From Marisediminitalea oceani (GTDB lineage: Bacteria > Pseudomonadota > Gammaproteobacteria > Enterobacterales > Alteromonadaceae): a stretch of 64,000 bases of DNA. This document shows, one piece after another, positions 56,700 to 64,000 of the stretch. The notes beneath the pieces were generated by a model, which was not told the DNA's origin, made no database searches, and saw only the letters and a program-made list of their open reading frames with translations. Where the stretch lies: positions 62,001 through 126,000 of the forward strand of contig NZ_RCUA01000015.1 in NCBI RefSeq assembly GCF_003731635.1, given 5' to 3'. How positions within the stretch are numbered: the first letter of the stretch is position 1; each line of letters begins with the position of its first letter. Made by a program: the position numbers and the translations under genes.

Positions 56700-57077
56700 C
56701 TACTCACCAATAACATAGTCAGCTTTGCCGCCTTCGGCAGAGGTAAAATACCCAGTTTGTCCCTCCAGGGCCTTAATCGTGTCGCACTCAATAATGGTAA
56801 AGTGGCTGGATGCAACACCTTGCTGAAATGTGCCAGTGTGGCTTATCACCAATCGACAAGCCTGATTATCAATAACGCCGTTAATGTATTCAAAGCCACT
56901 GAAGGTAGCATCACCGGCAGCACTATAATGCATGTGATAAAACACCTCGCTGGTGCCTGTTAACTCGCCGCTATAGTGCTGTGAAACTTTGGCAGTATTG
57001 AGTTTACTGCCCTGCTCAAAGGTTTTTTCAGTAGTTTCCTGCCAGTCGGTTATCGAAAACATGCCCTCTAGTGTCAT
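56700..57077 (-). CDS. DUF3224-like protein
   Basis: 125 residues with no signal peptide or membrane segment. It matches the DUF3224 pattern: EGMFSITDWQETTEKTFEQG start, KVSQHYSGELTGTSEVFYHM, and ISHTGTFQQGVASSHFTIIE with a final GTGELxxL-like segment. Members form small lipocalin-like barrels of unknown function. Convergent with groEL and divergent from an AraC-type regulator that may control it. No strong ribosome site was identified beyond AAGAGG near the start. Confidence 0.82.
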   Translation of the reverse strand: MTLEGMFSITDWQETTEKTFEQGSKLNTAKVSQHYSGELTGTSEVFYHMHYSAAGDATFSGFEYINGVIDNQACRLVISHTGTFQQGVASSHFTIIECDTIKALEGQTGYFTSAEGGKADYVIGE

Positions 57078-57215
57078 GTAAACCTCTTTATGATATATCC
57101 TGTTTGAGTTTGCAGGTTACCATTACTGCCGCCTTTGGTATTGTAAAAACACGTCACCCCAGCTTTTGTGAGAGCCATCGATTTGCAATACAGTCATCAT
57201 CGCGTATCAGGCGTC

Positions 57216-58001
57216 ATGCACCACAATGACAGTAAAAAACACTACCGCTTGCGCCGTTATGTGCCTGATACGCCATTGGCGAACCTTATTGAACAGTACT
57301 GGTTAGTAAACTGGCAGCTAAAAAACGGCCAGGAGCATGTTCAAAGGAATTTGCCTGATCCTAACTTTCACTTAACCTTCGATGGCCTGGGGGTAAAACT
57401 TATCGGGCCGGTGAGCAAAGTGTATCAGTATCCGATGGCTGCCAGTGGCTTTGTAATTGGTGTTAAATTTAATGCTGGTGCACTCAACGTGCTGTTGGAC
57501 GGTCCAGCAAGCGATTATGTCGATAAGGAACTCTCTGCCAGCAAGTATTTCGGGTCAGGCGTGATTGACATTTTTGAAACACGTGCTGACGGCATGACCG
57601 ACGAAATGATTGTATCGGCATTAAACAAGTTCCTGGTCCGCTTTGTAGAGCCTGTAACGGCAAAACAAACACAGGTGGCAGTGTTATTGGACTGCATTAA
57701 AAATAGCGGTGAGATTTATACCGTTGCGCAACTGGCGCAGCGCGCTGACCTTTCGGTGAGGACGTTACAGCGATTATTCAATCAATATATTGGACTGTCG
57801 CCAAAATGGCTGTTGCGTAAATACCGCTTGCATGACGCACTTGACGAGCTTGAAGCAAACACACTGACAATGGTTGAGCTGGCTACTCAGCTTGAATATG
57901 CAGATCAGTCGCACCTGATCAGAGATTTTAAGGATATGTTGGGGATGTCACCAGCGCAATACCTGTCAGACAGGTACGCGCCGGAAAACTCACGCTCTTA
58001 A
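57216..58001 (+). CDS. AraC-family transcriptional regulator
   Basis: 261 residues from the ATG at 57216; a GTG at 57168 would add 16. N-terminal sensor of the DUF6597-like type (RYVPDTPLANLIEQYWLVNW, HLTFDGLGVKLIGPVSKVYQ, GVKFNAGALNVLLDGP) and a C-terminal AraC double HTH (YTVAQLAQRADLSVRTLQRL, TQLEYADQSHLIRDFKDMLG, SPAQYL). Divergent to the DUF3224-like gene with about 90-140 bases between, suggesting local control. Effector unknown. Confidence 0.88.
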   Translation: MHHNDSKKHYRLRRYVPDTPLANLIEQYWLVNWQLKNGQEHVQRNLPDPNFHLTFDGLGVKLIGPVSKVYQYPMAASGFVIGVKFNAGALNVLLDGPASDYVDKELSASKYFGSGVIDIFETRADGMTDEMIVSALNKFLVRFVEPVTAKQTQVAVLLDCIKNSGEIYTVAQLAQRADLSVRTLQRLFNQYIGLSPKWLLRKYRLHDALDELEANTLTMVELATQLEYADQSHLIRDFKDMLGMSPAQYLSDRYAPENSRS

Positions 58002-58013
58002 TAAGAGTGGATA

Positions 58014-58541
58014 CTAGCCAGCTAATTTGGCTACTGCGGCTTTTAGTTCGGTGATAAGCGCTTCGTCTGTGGCTTTACCCGCCTCCGCATCGAACTTATC
58101 GTAGAAGCCTGGTACTGAAACCGTAGCCTTCACATTCGCTGCATAGAATGGTGCAGACGCTTCGGCCGCTGCTAACACTGATTTCGCGCCACTTGGGCCA
58201 GGAGAGGTAGCCAGATAAACCGCCGGTTTTTGCTTAAACAATTCACGGTCGATTCGTGTTGCCCAGTCGAACAGGTTTTTATATGCCGCCGGGTAATGGC
58301 CGTTGTGCTCAGCATACGAGATAACAAACGCATCAGCGTCGGCCAGGTCGTTTAAGAATTCTTTAGCGCCGTCAGCCTGGCCAATTTCTTTTTCCAGATC
58401 TTCGCTGAACATAGGAACATCATAATCATTGATGTCCAACACTTTAACTTCTGCGCCTTCAACCAGGCCAGCAGTATAAGTGGCCAATGCCTTGTTGATT
58501 GAGGTTGAACTGGTACTTGCTCCATAAGCTACAATTTTCAT
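58014..58541 (-). CDS. NAD(P)H-dependent FMN reductase-like flavoprotein
   Basis: 175 residues of the flavodoxin-like NADPH-dependent FMN reductase family. YGASTSSTSINKALATYTAG is the FMN phosphate loop; YAEHNGHYPAAYKNLFDWAT corresponds to the family's PEYNGS-type motif and the isoalloxazine site; LATSPGPSGAKSVLAA follows. Acts on quinones, azo dyes or chromate in relatives; the true substrate is unknown. Convergent with the AraC-family gene. Confidence 0.9.
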   Translation of the reverse strand: MKIVAYGASTSSTSINKALATYTAGLVEGAEVKVLDINDYDVPMFSEDLEKEIGQADGAKEFLNDLADADAFVISYAEHNGHYPAAYKNLFDWATRIDRELFKQKPAVYLATSPGPSGAKSVLAAAEASAPFYAANVKATVSVPGFYDKFDAEAGKATDEALITELKAAVAKLAG

Positions 58542-58765
58542 AATTTGCCCCTTGCTAATTTAATCATTATGGTAATGATAATGGAGCCTGATAAGCACAT
58601 CCATCAGATTAAAACCCCACAGATATTCGTTTTTTCAGAATGATATTTACAAACCGGACAAATATTCGTCAGTTAAGAGCGAAGGTACAAAATCTGATTT
58701 CCGTTATGCGAGGCGGCCGCTTTGTGTGCTAATATGGCGCCGTTTTCCAGGGACAGAGCAGTAGT

Positions 58766-61105
58766 TTGAATAAGCGTGTTATCTTTCATGTGGGTCCGCC
58801 AAAAACCGGCAGTTCGGCGATCCAACAGTTTCTTCATCAGCATCGCCAGCCTCTATTGGCGTCGGGAGTTCTATATCCCGCGCATTCGGTGGATGAAAAC
58901 GGCATTAGCTCGGGTAATGCCAGAGAAATTTGCGCTCCGGATCCAGAGGGCCGTCTGATACTGGATCATAAAAAGCTAACCAATGTTCTCAACGCCTTTG
59001 AGAAAAATCCACAAGCTCACATACTGCTGTTCAGCTCCGAGTCGTTTTTCAGAATTATTGATGACATTATCAAGGCCGTACCTAATGCTGAGATTATCTG
59101 CTTTTTGCGAAATCCGGTGGAGTTTCAGCTGTCGATTTATAATCAGTCGGTTAAGCGTCATGGTAATCAAAAGCCTTTTACTCCGGGTAAGCGCCTCAAT
59201 CTTGGCCAATGGGAGAGCATCTTAAAAACAGCCAACCAGCTTGACGCTCATCAGCTTCATTGCTTCGCTTATAAAAACCTCGGTGAAAAAGGCAATGTCA
59301 TTACCGATGTTGTTGGGGTGTTAGGGCTACAGGATCAACTTTCAGTGAGTGATAGTTCGGTGAACGTCTCGTACAGTTTCGCCGCACTCGAACTCAAACG
59401 TTGGCTCAACCAGTTCCCAATTAGCGCCTTACAGGGAGAACTGGATGCTTATTTACAGGCGGCCAGTGCCGGCGCAGGCCGTTATCGGCTGCTGGACGAT
59501 GAAACTCTGGCAGCTTATAAACAGCAGCTAGCCAATGTTACTGCTAAGTTTCAGCGGTTATTGCCTGAACAGGACTGGCAACTGGTGACTGAAGCCCTCA
59601 ATAACGTTGCTGCATTGCCCTATTATCAGCAGGGTGTGCATGAGTCGGATATGGCCGGTTTAGTCTGTCAGTTACGACAGGATAAGCCCATGCTTTTCAG
59701 GGCGCTCAGTGTCATAGTCGAATCAGCGGAGCAGCCGGATTATAACGTGTCGCTAAAGAGCTTGTTTAAGCTGGGCCGCGGTGCGCGTTGGTTAGTAGCG
59801 TTACCAATATTTGCTAAGCGCATGCTGGGCGAAATCAGACAAAAACTAAATGTCTCCGTGCACAATTTGCAGCTTCAACCCCCTGAGTCGCTTAACAATG
59901 CCGTAAAGGTCAGCAATGCTGACATTATTCCACAATTGTCCGGCTCGACCCCGGCCAGAGTTCGTGGTGGTGTGCGGGCACAGCAACTGCCTGAGTATGC
60001 CCATCAGTTTCGTCATCAACAAATTACCCTACAGCAAACGCCGCCAGTGTGTGTTACCGAAACCGATGTGCTGGCAGAGCAGCCAGAAATTAACCGTTTA
60101 AATAAGGGGCACTACTATTATGGCGGGCCAGCGTTCAGTAATTTCGGGCATTTCATTGCTGAATCAATCCATCGGTTAGCAGCTCTGCCCGGTGCTAAAC
60201 AGCAGGCCAATATCAGCAAGGTGCTTATTTTACCCCAGCTACGCCGCCGTTTACGTAAACTGACTAAGCCGTTACTGCCACCAAACTTTTATGATATTCT
60301 GGAATATCTTGGTGTCGATAAGTCGCAGGTAGTGTTAGTCGATAAGCCGCAGCGTGTAGAAAACCTCTGGGTCGCGCCACAGCAAAGCCTGTTTCGTACC
60401 CGTAGTCAGATTTCAGCGGATTATCGTCAGTTTCTGCTGCAATGCGAGCGCCGTGCCGGCATCGTGCCCGATAAACAGCTACCGGCTAAAATTTATGTGA
60501 GTCGCACGCCGTTTTTATTGCGGGGTAGCTTTGCGGGCGAGCGGTATGTTGAGCAATTCTTTGCCCGCCAGGGCTACACAATTTTCAGGCCAGAAGAGTA
60601 CGCATTGCGTGAGCAGTTAGGTTATTACAAGAGTGCCAGAGAGATCGTACTAGCCGAAGGGGCAGCGCTGCATGTAATGGAATTGCTGGGCGACATTCCG
60701 GCTCGCATAACCGTGCTTCAGCGCCAGAGCAACTCTGATTATCTGTTCGGGCCATTATTAGAAGCCCGTTGTAAAAATGTCAATTTCTTCGCAACACTGA
60801 AGGTCTTACCGTCTCTTTTTGTGGTTAAAGGGCATAAGAGTGCAGCTCATGGTAGTGCTCTGTCAGTGCTGCACGCAGAAGCGCTCAGGAAGCATTTAGT
60901 GCAACGACTGGGCCTCGACGGCTTTGATGTTGACGAATTTTTAGCCACTGTTCAGCAGGATATTGCTGCTTACCTGCACGCTTATGCCAATATCCTCCGT
61001 GCTAACGAAGAGATAAAGCAGTTACCGGATGAGTTTATTAAAAAGGTCAAAGAGCTAGAGCCAGATTATGTGGGCGATATGCCAGCGAACTGGCATCGTG
61101 AATAA
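58766..61105 (+). CDS. Sulfotransferase-like and GT61-like fusion protein
   Basis: 779 residues. Residues 1 to about 270 resemble sulfotransferases: VIFHVGPPKTGSSAIQQFLH is the 5'-phosphosulfate loop, and AEIICFLRNPVEFQLSIYNQ the 3'-phosphate region (Arg, Ser). A middle part (about 270-430) is unassigned. From about 440 it resembles glycosyltransferase family 61 (DUF563): YYYGGPAFSNFGHFIAESIH, KIYVSRTPFLLRGSFAGERY, REIVLAEGAALHVMELLGD. It may sulfate and extend a surface glycan. TTG start; a ribosome site (AGGGACA) lies somewhat far upstream. Stand-alone gene without polysaccharide neighbours. Confidence 0.82.
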   Translation: MNKRVIFHVGPPKTGSSAIQQFLHQHRQPLLASGVLYPAHSVDENGISSGNAREICAPDPEGRLILDHKKLTNVLNAFEKNPQAHILLFSSESFFRIIDDIIKAVPNAEIICFLRNPVEFQLSIYNQSVKRHGNQKPFTPGKRLNLGQWESILKTANQLDAHQLHCFAYKNLGEKGNVITDVVGVLGLQDQLSVSDSSVNVSYSFAALELKRWLNQFPISALQGELDAYLQAASAGAGRYRLLDDETLAAYKQQLANVTAKFQRLLPEQDWQLVTEALNNVAALPYYQQGVHESDMAGLVCQLRQDKPMLFRALSVIVESAEQPDYNVSLKSLFKLGRGARWLVALPIFAKRMLGEIRQKLNVSVHNLQLQPPESLNNAVKVSNADIIPQLSGSTPARVRGGVRAQQLPEYAHQFRHQQITLQQTPPVCVTETDVLAEQPEINRLNKGHYYYGGPAFSNFGHFIAESIHRLAALPGAKQQANISKVLILPQLRRRLRKLTKPLLPPNFYDILEYLGVDKSQVVLVDKPQRVENLWVAPQQSLFRTRSQISADYRQFLLQCERRAGIVPDKQLPAKIYVSRTPFLLRGSFAGERYVEQFFARQGYTIFRPEEYALREQLGYYKSAREIVLAEGAALHVMELLGDIPARITVLQRQSNSDYLFGPLLEARCKNVNFFATLKVLPSLFVVKGHKSAAHGSALSVLHAEALRKHLVQRLGLDGFDVDEFLATVQQDIAAYLHAYANILRANEEIKQLPDEFIKKVKELEPDYVGDMPANWHRE

Positions 61106-61472
61106 CTGTACGTCCAGCTGATTTTATCGCTGTTGGAAAACAGCCATTAGCACCCTGAGCAACTCAAACCCTGTTGACAATGCTCTTCAGCAGAAACCTT
61201 TTAAAACGTTGTTGAGGCAAATATCTGATAACGGAGCTGTGAAAACCAATCTACAGCGCCTTGCATATCTGCGCTAATTACTCAATTCCCCACCCGCACT
61301 ATTTACCTACTTCTTTGAATTGTATTATAAGTAAGAGTTATAAGGCTTAAATGTTTCATAAGTGGTATTTACGTGTTTAAGGCTAAATTTTCTCTTTCAA
61401 TTTCGATTTTATTTATGCATTATTGGCTTCTCGCTGTAATCCTTTCCTAAAACTCCAATAAAAATGGAAGAT

Positions 61473-61484
61473 TACAAAATTGTA
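61473..61484. promoter_or_regulatory. Palindromic element A upstream of pnt
   Basis: TACAAAATTGTA: 5-bp arms around two central bases. Its reverse complement recurs 43 bases downstream (element B), so the pair can be two operators on one DNA face or a long hairpin. Confidence 0.5.
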
Positions 61485-61515
61485 GATATAAACCAGTTTT
61501 ATAAAGCAAGAGCTT

Positions 61516-61527
61516 TACAATTTTGTA
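61516..61527. promoter_or_regulatory. Palindromic element B upstream of pnt
   Basis: TACAATTTTGTA, the exact reverse complement of element A, ending 104 bases before the pntAA start. Confidence 0.5.
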
Positions 61528-61630
61528 GTAAATGGATCAAAAGCACCTTGTGGCAACAAACAGATACCGCTTAATCGCTCCTTAAAAACAGCGGTTAGGT
61601 TAATTTTGCCCGGAGGAAAGGAGGATACTC

Positions 61631-62788
61631 TTGAAACTCTTAGTTCTAAACGAAGCAAGGCACGCTATTGATGATAGTTTTGTCGAACAGCGCTGCGCTG
61701 TAACGCCTGCCACAGTGATGCGGTTTACCCGAATGGGCTTTACCGTCATGCTTGAACAAGACGCTGGTGCGTTATCAGGCTATCCCGATGCCGCCTACAC
61801 CGAACAAGGTGCCACTATCGTAGAAGCCAATGCCGACGTGCTTGGTGATGCCGATATTGTGCTCTACGTTAACCGCCCCCTAAGCAGCCAGCTGGCACAG
61901 CTAAAAGCCAATGCGCTGGTGATTGGCCATATCGATCCGTTCTTCCAGCAGGAACTGGTAGAGAGCATGGCCGGCAAAGGCTTGTCGACGCTGTCGGTTG
62001 AGATGATCCCGCGCTCCTCCCGTGCCCAGAAGATGGATGCCCTGAGCTCTCAGGCGAGTCTGGCTGGTTACGTGATGATGATGCAGGCCGCAAATGCCCT
62101 GCCAAGCATTCTGCCCATGATGATGACGCCCTCCGGTACCATTAAACCGGCCAAGGTATTTATCATTGGTGCTGGTGTAGCTGGCTTACAGGCCATTGCA
62201 ACCGCCAAGCGTTTAGGTGCTAACGTGCTGGCTTATGATACCCGCCCGGTTGTGGCCGAGCAGGTTGAATCCTTAGGCGGCAAGTTCCTCAAAATTGATA
62301 TTGGTGAAACCGGTCAGACCAAAGACGGTTATGCCAAAGAGCTTACCGACGAGCAAAAAGCCAAGCAGCAGGAAGCGCAGCGAGATGCGATTGCCGACTC
62401 TGACATCGTTATCACCACTGCCCAGCTGTTCGGACGTAAACCCCCGGTGCTGATTTCCAAACAAACCCTGGCGCTAATGAAGCCGGGCAGTGTTGTGGTG
62501 GACATGGCTGCGCTATCGGGCGGTAACGTTGAAGGCTCTGTGCCTGGCAAAACAGCTGTAGTTGAGGGCGTTACTGTAATTGGTGACGGCCACTGGAGCC
62601 AGCGCGTGGCTCGCGATGCTACCGATATGTATGCCAATAACCTGATCAATCTCATTGATGAGTTTTTCGATAAGGAATCCAAGCAGTTTACGCTGGATCT
62701 GGAAGACGAAATTCTCGCAAGCAGCGTGATTACCCACGCTGGCGAGATAACCAATGACATGCTCAAAAACGCATACAAAGGGGGCTAA
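61631..62788 (+). CDS. pntAA: NAD(P) transhydrogenase subunit alpha, part 1 (NAD-binding domain)
   Basis: 385 residues, the soluble NAD(H)-binding domain I of proton-translocating transhydrogenase. AVTPATVMRFTRMGFTVMLE, SSQASLAGYVMMMQAANALP, VFIIGAGVAGLQAIATAKRL (Rossmann loop) and RPVVAEQVESLGG are diagnostic. TTG start with an AGGAGG ribosome site. The membrane part of the alpha subunit is encoded separately by the next gene, as in Rhodospirillum rather than E. coli. Confidence 0.96.
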   Translation: MKLLVLNEARHAIDDSFVEQRCAVTPATVMRFTRMGFTVMLEQDAGALSGYPDAAYTEQGATIVEANADVLGDADIVLYVNRPLSSQLAQLKANALVIGHIDPFFQQELVESMAGKGLSTLSVEMIPRSSRAQKMDALSSQASLAGYVMMMQAANALPSILPMMMTPSGTIKPAKVFIIGAGVAGLQAIATAKRLGANVLAYDTRPVVAEQVESLGGKFLKIDIGETGQTKDGYAKELTDEQKAKQQEAQRDAIADSDIVITTAQLFGRKPPVLISKQTLALMKPGSVVVDMAALSGGNVEGSVPGKTAVVEGVTVIGDGHWSQRVARDATDMYANNLINLIDEFFDKESKQFTLDLEDEILASSVITHAGEITNDMLKNAYKGG

Positions 62789-62791
62789 CAC

Positions 62792-63076
62792 ATGGAAACT
62801 ATTTACCTGATCTTTATTGTTCTGCTGGCCGCCTTTTTAGGATTCGAACTTATCCGTAAGGTACCGGCAACACTGCACACGCCGTTAATGTCCGGCTCTA
62901 ACGCCATTTCGGGGATCACCCTGGTGGGTGCGTTGGTCGCTTCTGGCTCTGACAACGACACGCTTACCACAATTTTAGGTACCGCCGCGGTAGCGCTGGC
63001 GAGTATCAACGTTGTGGGCGGGTATATGGTTACCGACCGTATGCTGAGCATGTTCAAGAAAAAACAAGGCAAGTAA
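62792..63076 (+). CDS. pntAB: NAD(P) transhydrogenase subunit alpha, part 2 (membrane domain)
   Basis: 94 residues with three hydrophobic segments (about 3-15, 38-55, 58-80). LGFELIRKVPATLHTPLMSG is the hallmark of this subunit, followed by SNAISGITLVGALVASG. Three bases after pntAA. Forms half of the proton channel together with PntB. Confidence 0.95.
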   Translation: METIYLIFIVLLAAFLGFELIRKVPATLHTPLMSGSNAISGITLVGALVASGSDNDTLTTILGTAAVALASINVVGGYMVTDRMLSMFKKKQGK

Positions 63077-63088
63077 GGAGATTATGCT

Positions 63089-64000
63089 GTGACTGATAAT
63101 GCATTGATCATTAATCTTGCCTACGTACTGGCAACCACGTTATTCATTGTTGGCCTTAAATTACTGAGTCATCCGTCATCGGCCAAAAAGGGCAACCTGG
63201 TGTCGGCGGTTGGTATGTTTATCGCCGTGGTCGTAACCTTAATCGACCAGCAGATTATCAGCTATCACTGGATCCTGCTGGGCTTTGTGATTGGCGGTGC
63301 CTACGGTGCATGGAAAGCAAAAACCGTTGAAATGACACAAATGCCAGAGATGGTATCGCTGTTTAACGGTTTTGGTGGCGCAGCTTCCTTGCTGCTTGGC
63401 TGGGCTACGGTATCCGGTATGGGTCCCATTGCTCTGGCGACCACGGATTCGCTGATTTTCTTAACCGTGTTCCTGACCATTTTAATTGGTGGTATTACCT
63501 TCTCAGGCTCAGTGATTGCCTGGGGTAAATTGTCGGGCAAGATGTCCTCCAAGGCGTTTATTTTTACCGGTCTGCGTGAACTGAGCATTCTGCATCTGGT
63601 AGCGTTTTTTGTGGTGGGCTATTTGTTTGCTACCGACCCGGGCAACCCGCTGTGGTTGTATGTGTCGATTGCACTGGCGTTAAGCTTTGGTATCTGGGCC
63701 ACTATCTCCATTGGCGGTGCCGACATGCCGGTGGTTATCGCACTGCTTAACTCGTACTCAGGTGTTGCAGCCTGTGCGGCGGGTCTGGCGGTTGCTAACA
63801 CCATTCTAATTGTTACCGGTCTGCTGGTAGGCGCGTCGGGTCTTATTCTGACTAACATCATGTGTAAAGCCATGAACCGCTCGCTCATGAATGTACTGCT
63901 TTCCGGGTTTGCCAAGCCGGTAGAAATGGGCGAGGCCATCGAAGGCGAAGTGAAAATCATGTCTGCCCAGGATGCGTTTTACGTACTGGAAGCCGCGCAG
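63089..64000 (+). CDS. pntB: NAD(P) transhydrogenase subunit beta, N-terminal part (cut by window edge)
   Basis: The frame is open for 304 codons from the GTG at 63089 to the window end; the C-terminal NADP-binding domain is missing. AAGGAG lies about nine bases upstream. Eight or nine hydrophobic segments are seen; EMVSLFNGFGGAASLLLGW and GGADMPVVIALLNSYSGVAA are PntB signatures. Together with PntA it couples proton entry to NADPH formation. Confidence 0.95.
   Translation, partial: MTDNALIINLAYVLATTLFIVGLKLLSHPSSAKKGNLVSAVGMFIAVVVTLIDQQIISYHWILLGFVIGGAYGAWKAKTVEMTQMPEMVSLFNGFGGAASLLLGWATVSGMGPIALATTDSLIFLTVFLTILIGGITFSGSVIAWGKLSGKMSSKAFIFTGLRELSILHLVAFFVVGYLFATDPGNPLWLYVSIALALSFGIWATISIGGADMPVVIALLNSYSGVAACAAGLAVANTILIVTGLLVGASGLILTNIMCKAMNRSLMNVLLSGFAKPVEMGEAIEGEVKIMSAQDAFYVLEAAQ

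Larger units (their letters stand above)
61106..61630. other. 525-base non-coding stretch upstream of pntAA
   Basis: No credible frame. A GCTGTT/AACAGC hairpin at 61129-61144 lies just after the fusion gene. The right half is AT-rich and contains two 12-bp palindromic elements at 61473-61484 and 61516-61527, and a short AAAGC/GCTTT hairpin between them. Probably the pnt promoter region. Confidence 0.6.

Overview
The window reads as chromosomal DNA of a marine gammaproteobacterium of the Alteromonadales type (Alteromonas/Aestuariibacter-like). This is inferred from protein style and gene neighbourhoods (dusB-fis, dsbD-cutA-fxsA, split pntA, a DUF3718-like protein), not from any search. Nearly all of it is coding. 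I saw no rRNA, tRNA, CRISPR array, insertion sequence or integrase.

Layout. 1-6 kb, minus strand: purine biosynthesis (purD cut by the window edge, purH) with a periplasmic methyltransferase gene between them, then dusB-fis and prmA. 6-12.3 kb: mixed housekeeping (lipoprotein amidase, HiPIP, flavin reductase-like protein, Cys-rich protein), then two nuclease genes on the plus strand: an HNH protein and a large FAN1-like VRR-NUC protein fused to a DEDDh exonuclease. 12.4-21.9 kb: a complete catechol meta-cleavage operon (dmpQBCDEFGHI order, minus strand) read from a well-matched sigma-54 promoter. It is divergent from a DmpR/XylR-type activator whose phenol and zinc residues are conserved, and two palindromic activator sites lie between them. 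The phenol hydroxylase genes that usually head such operons are absent here. 22-26.2 kb: an ABM-domain membrane protein, an outer-membrane barrel-like protein, and accC-accB-aroQ.

26.4-37.2 kb: one tightly packed minus-strand chemotaxis operon of the F7/Che2 type. It holds a membrane MCP-like protein, a STAS protein, a receiver-PP2C-kinase regulator, cheY, cheA, cheW, a soluble triple-PAS MCP with a CheR-docking tail, cheR, cheD and cheB. CheA carries a striking array of FGFFDDAPGQP motifs where P2 would be. 37.3-40.2 kb: dsbD-cutA and fxsA.

40.2-54.4 kb: a block of about 14 kb lies between fxsA and groES, which are often close neighbours. It has a decayed TRAP transporter, a LacI regulator, five hexuronate catabolism genes (uxaA, uxaC, uxuB-like, KDPG aldolase, KDG kinase), a hydrolase with a LytS/LytR two-component pair, a cytidylyltransferase/SDR pair, and the 3' remnant of a GDSL esterase at its right edge. 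It looks like an acquired, partly eroded sugar-acid island.

54.5-64 kb: groES-groEL with a heat-shock promoter, a DUF3224 protein facing an AraC regulator, an NADPH-dependent FMN reductase, a large sulfotransferase/GT61-like fusion protein, and the transhydrogenase genes pntAA-pntAB-pntB (pntB cut by the right edge). A pair of palindromes lies upstream of pnt.
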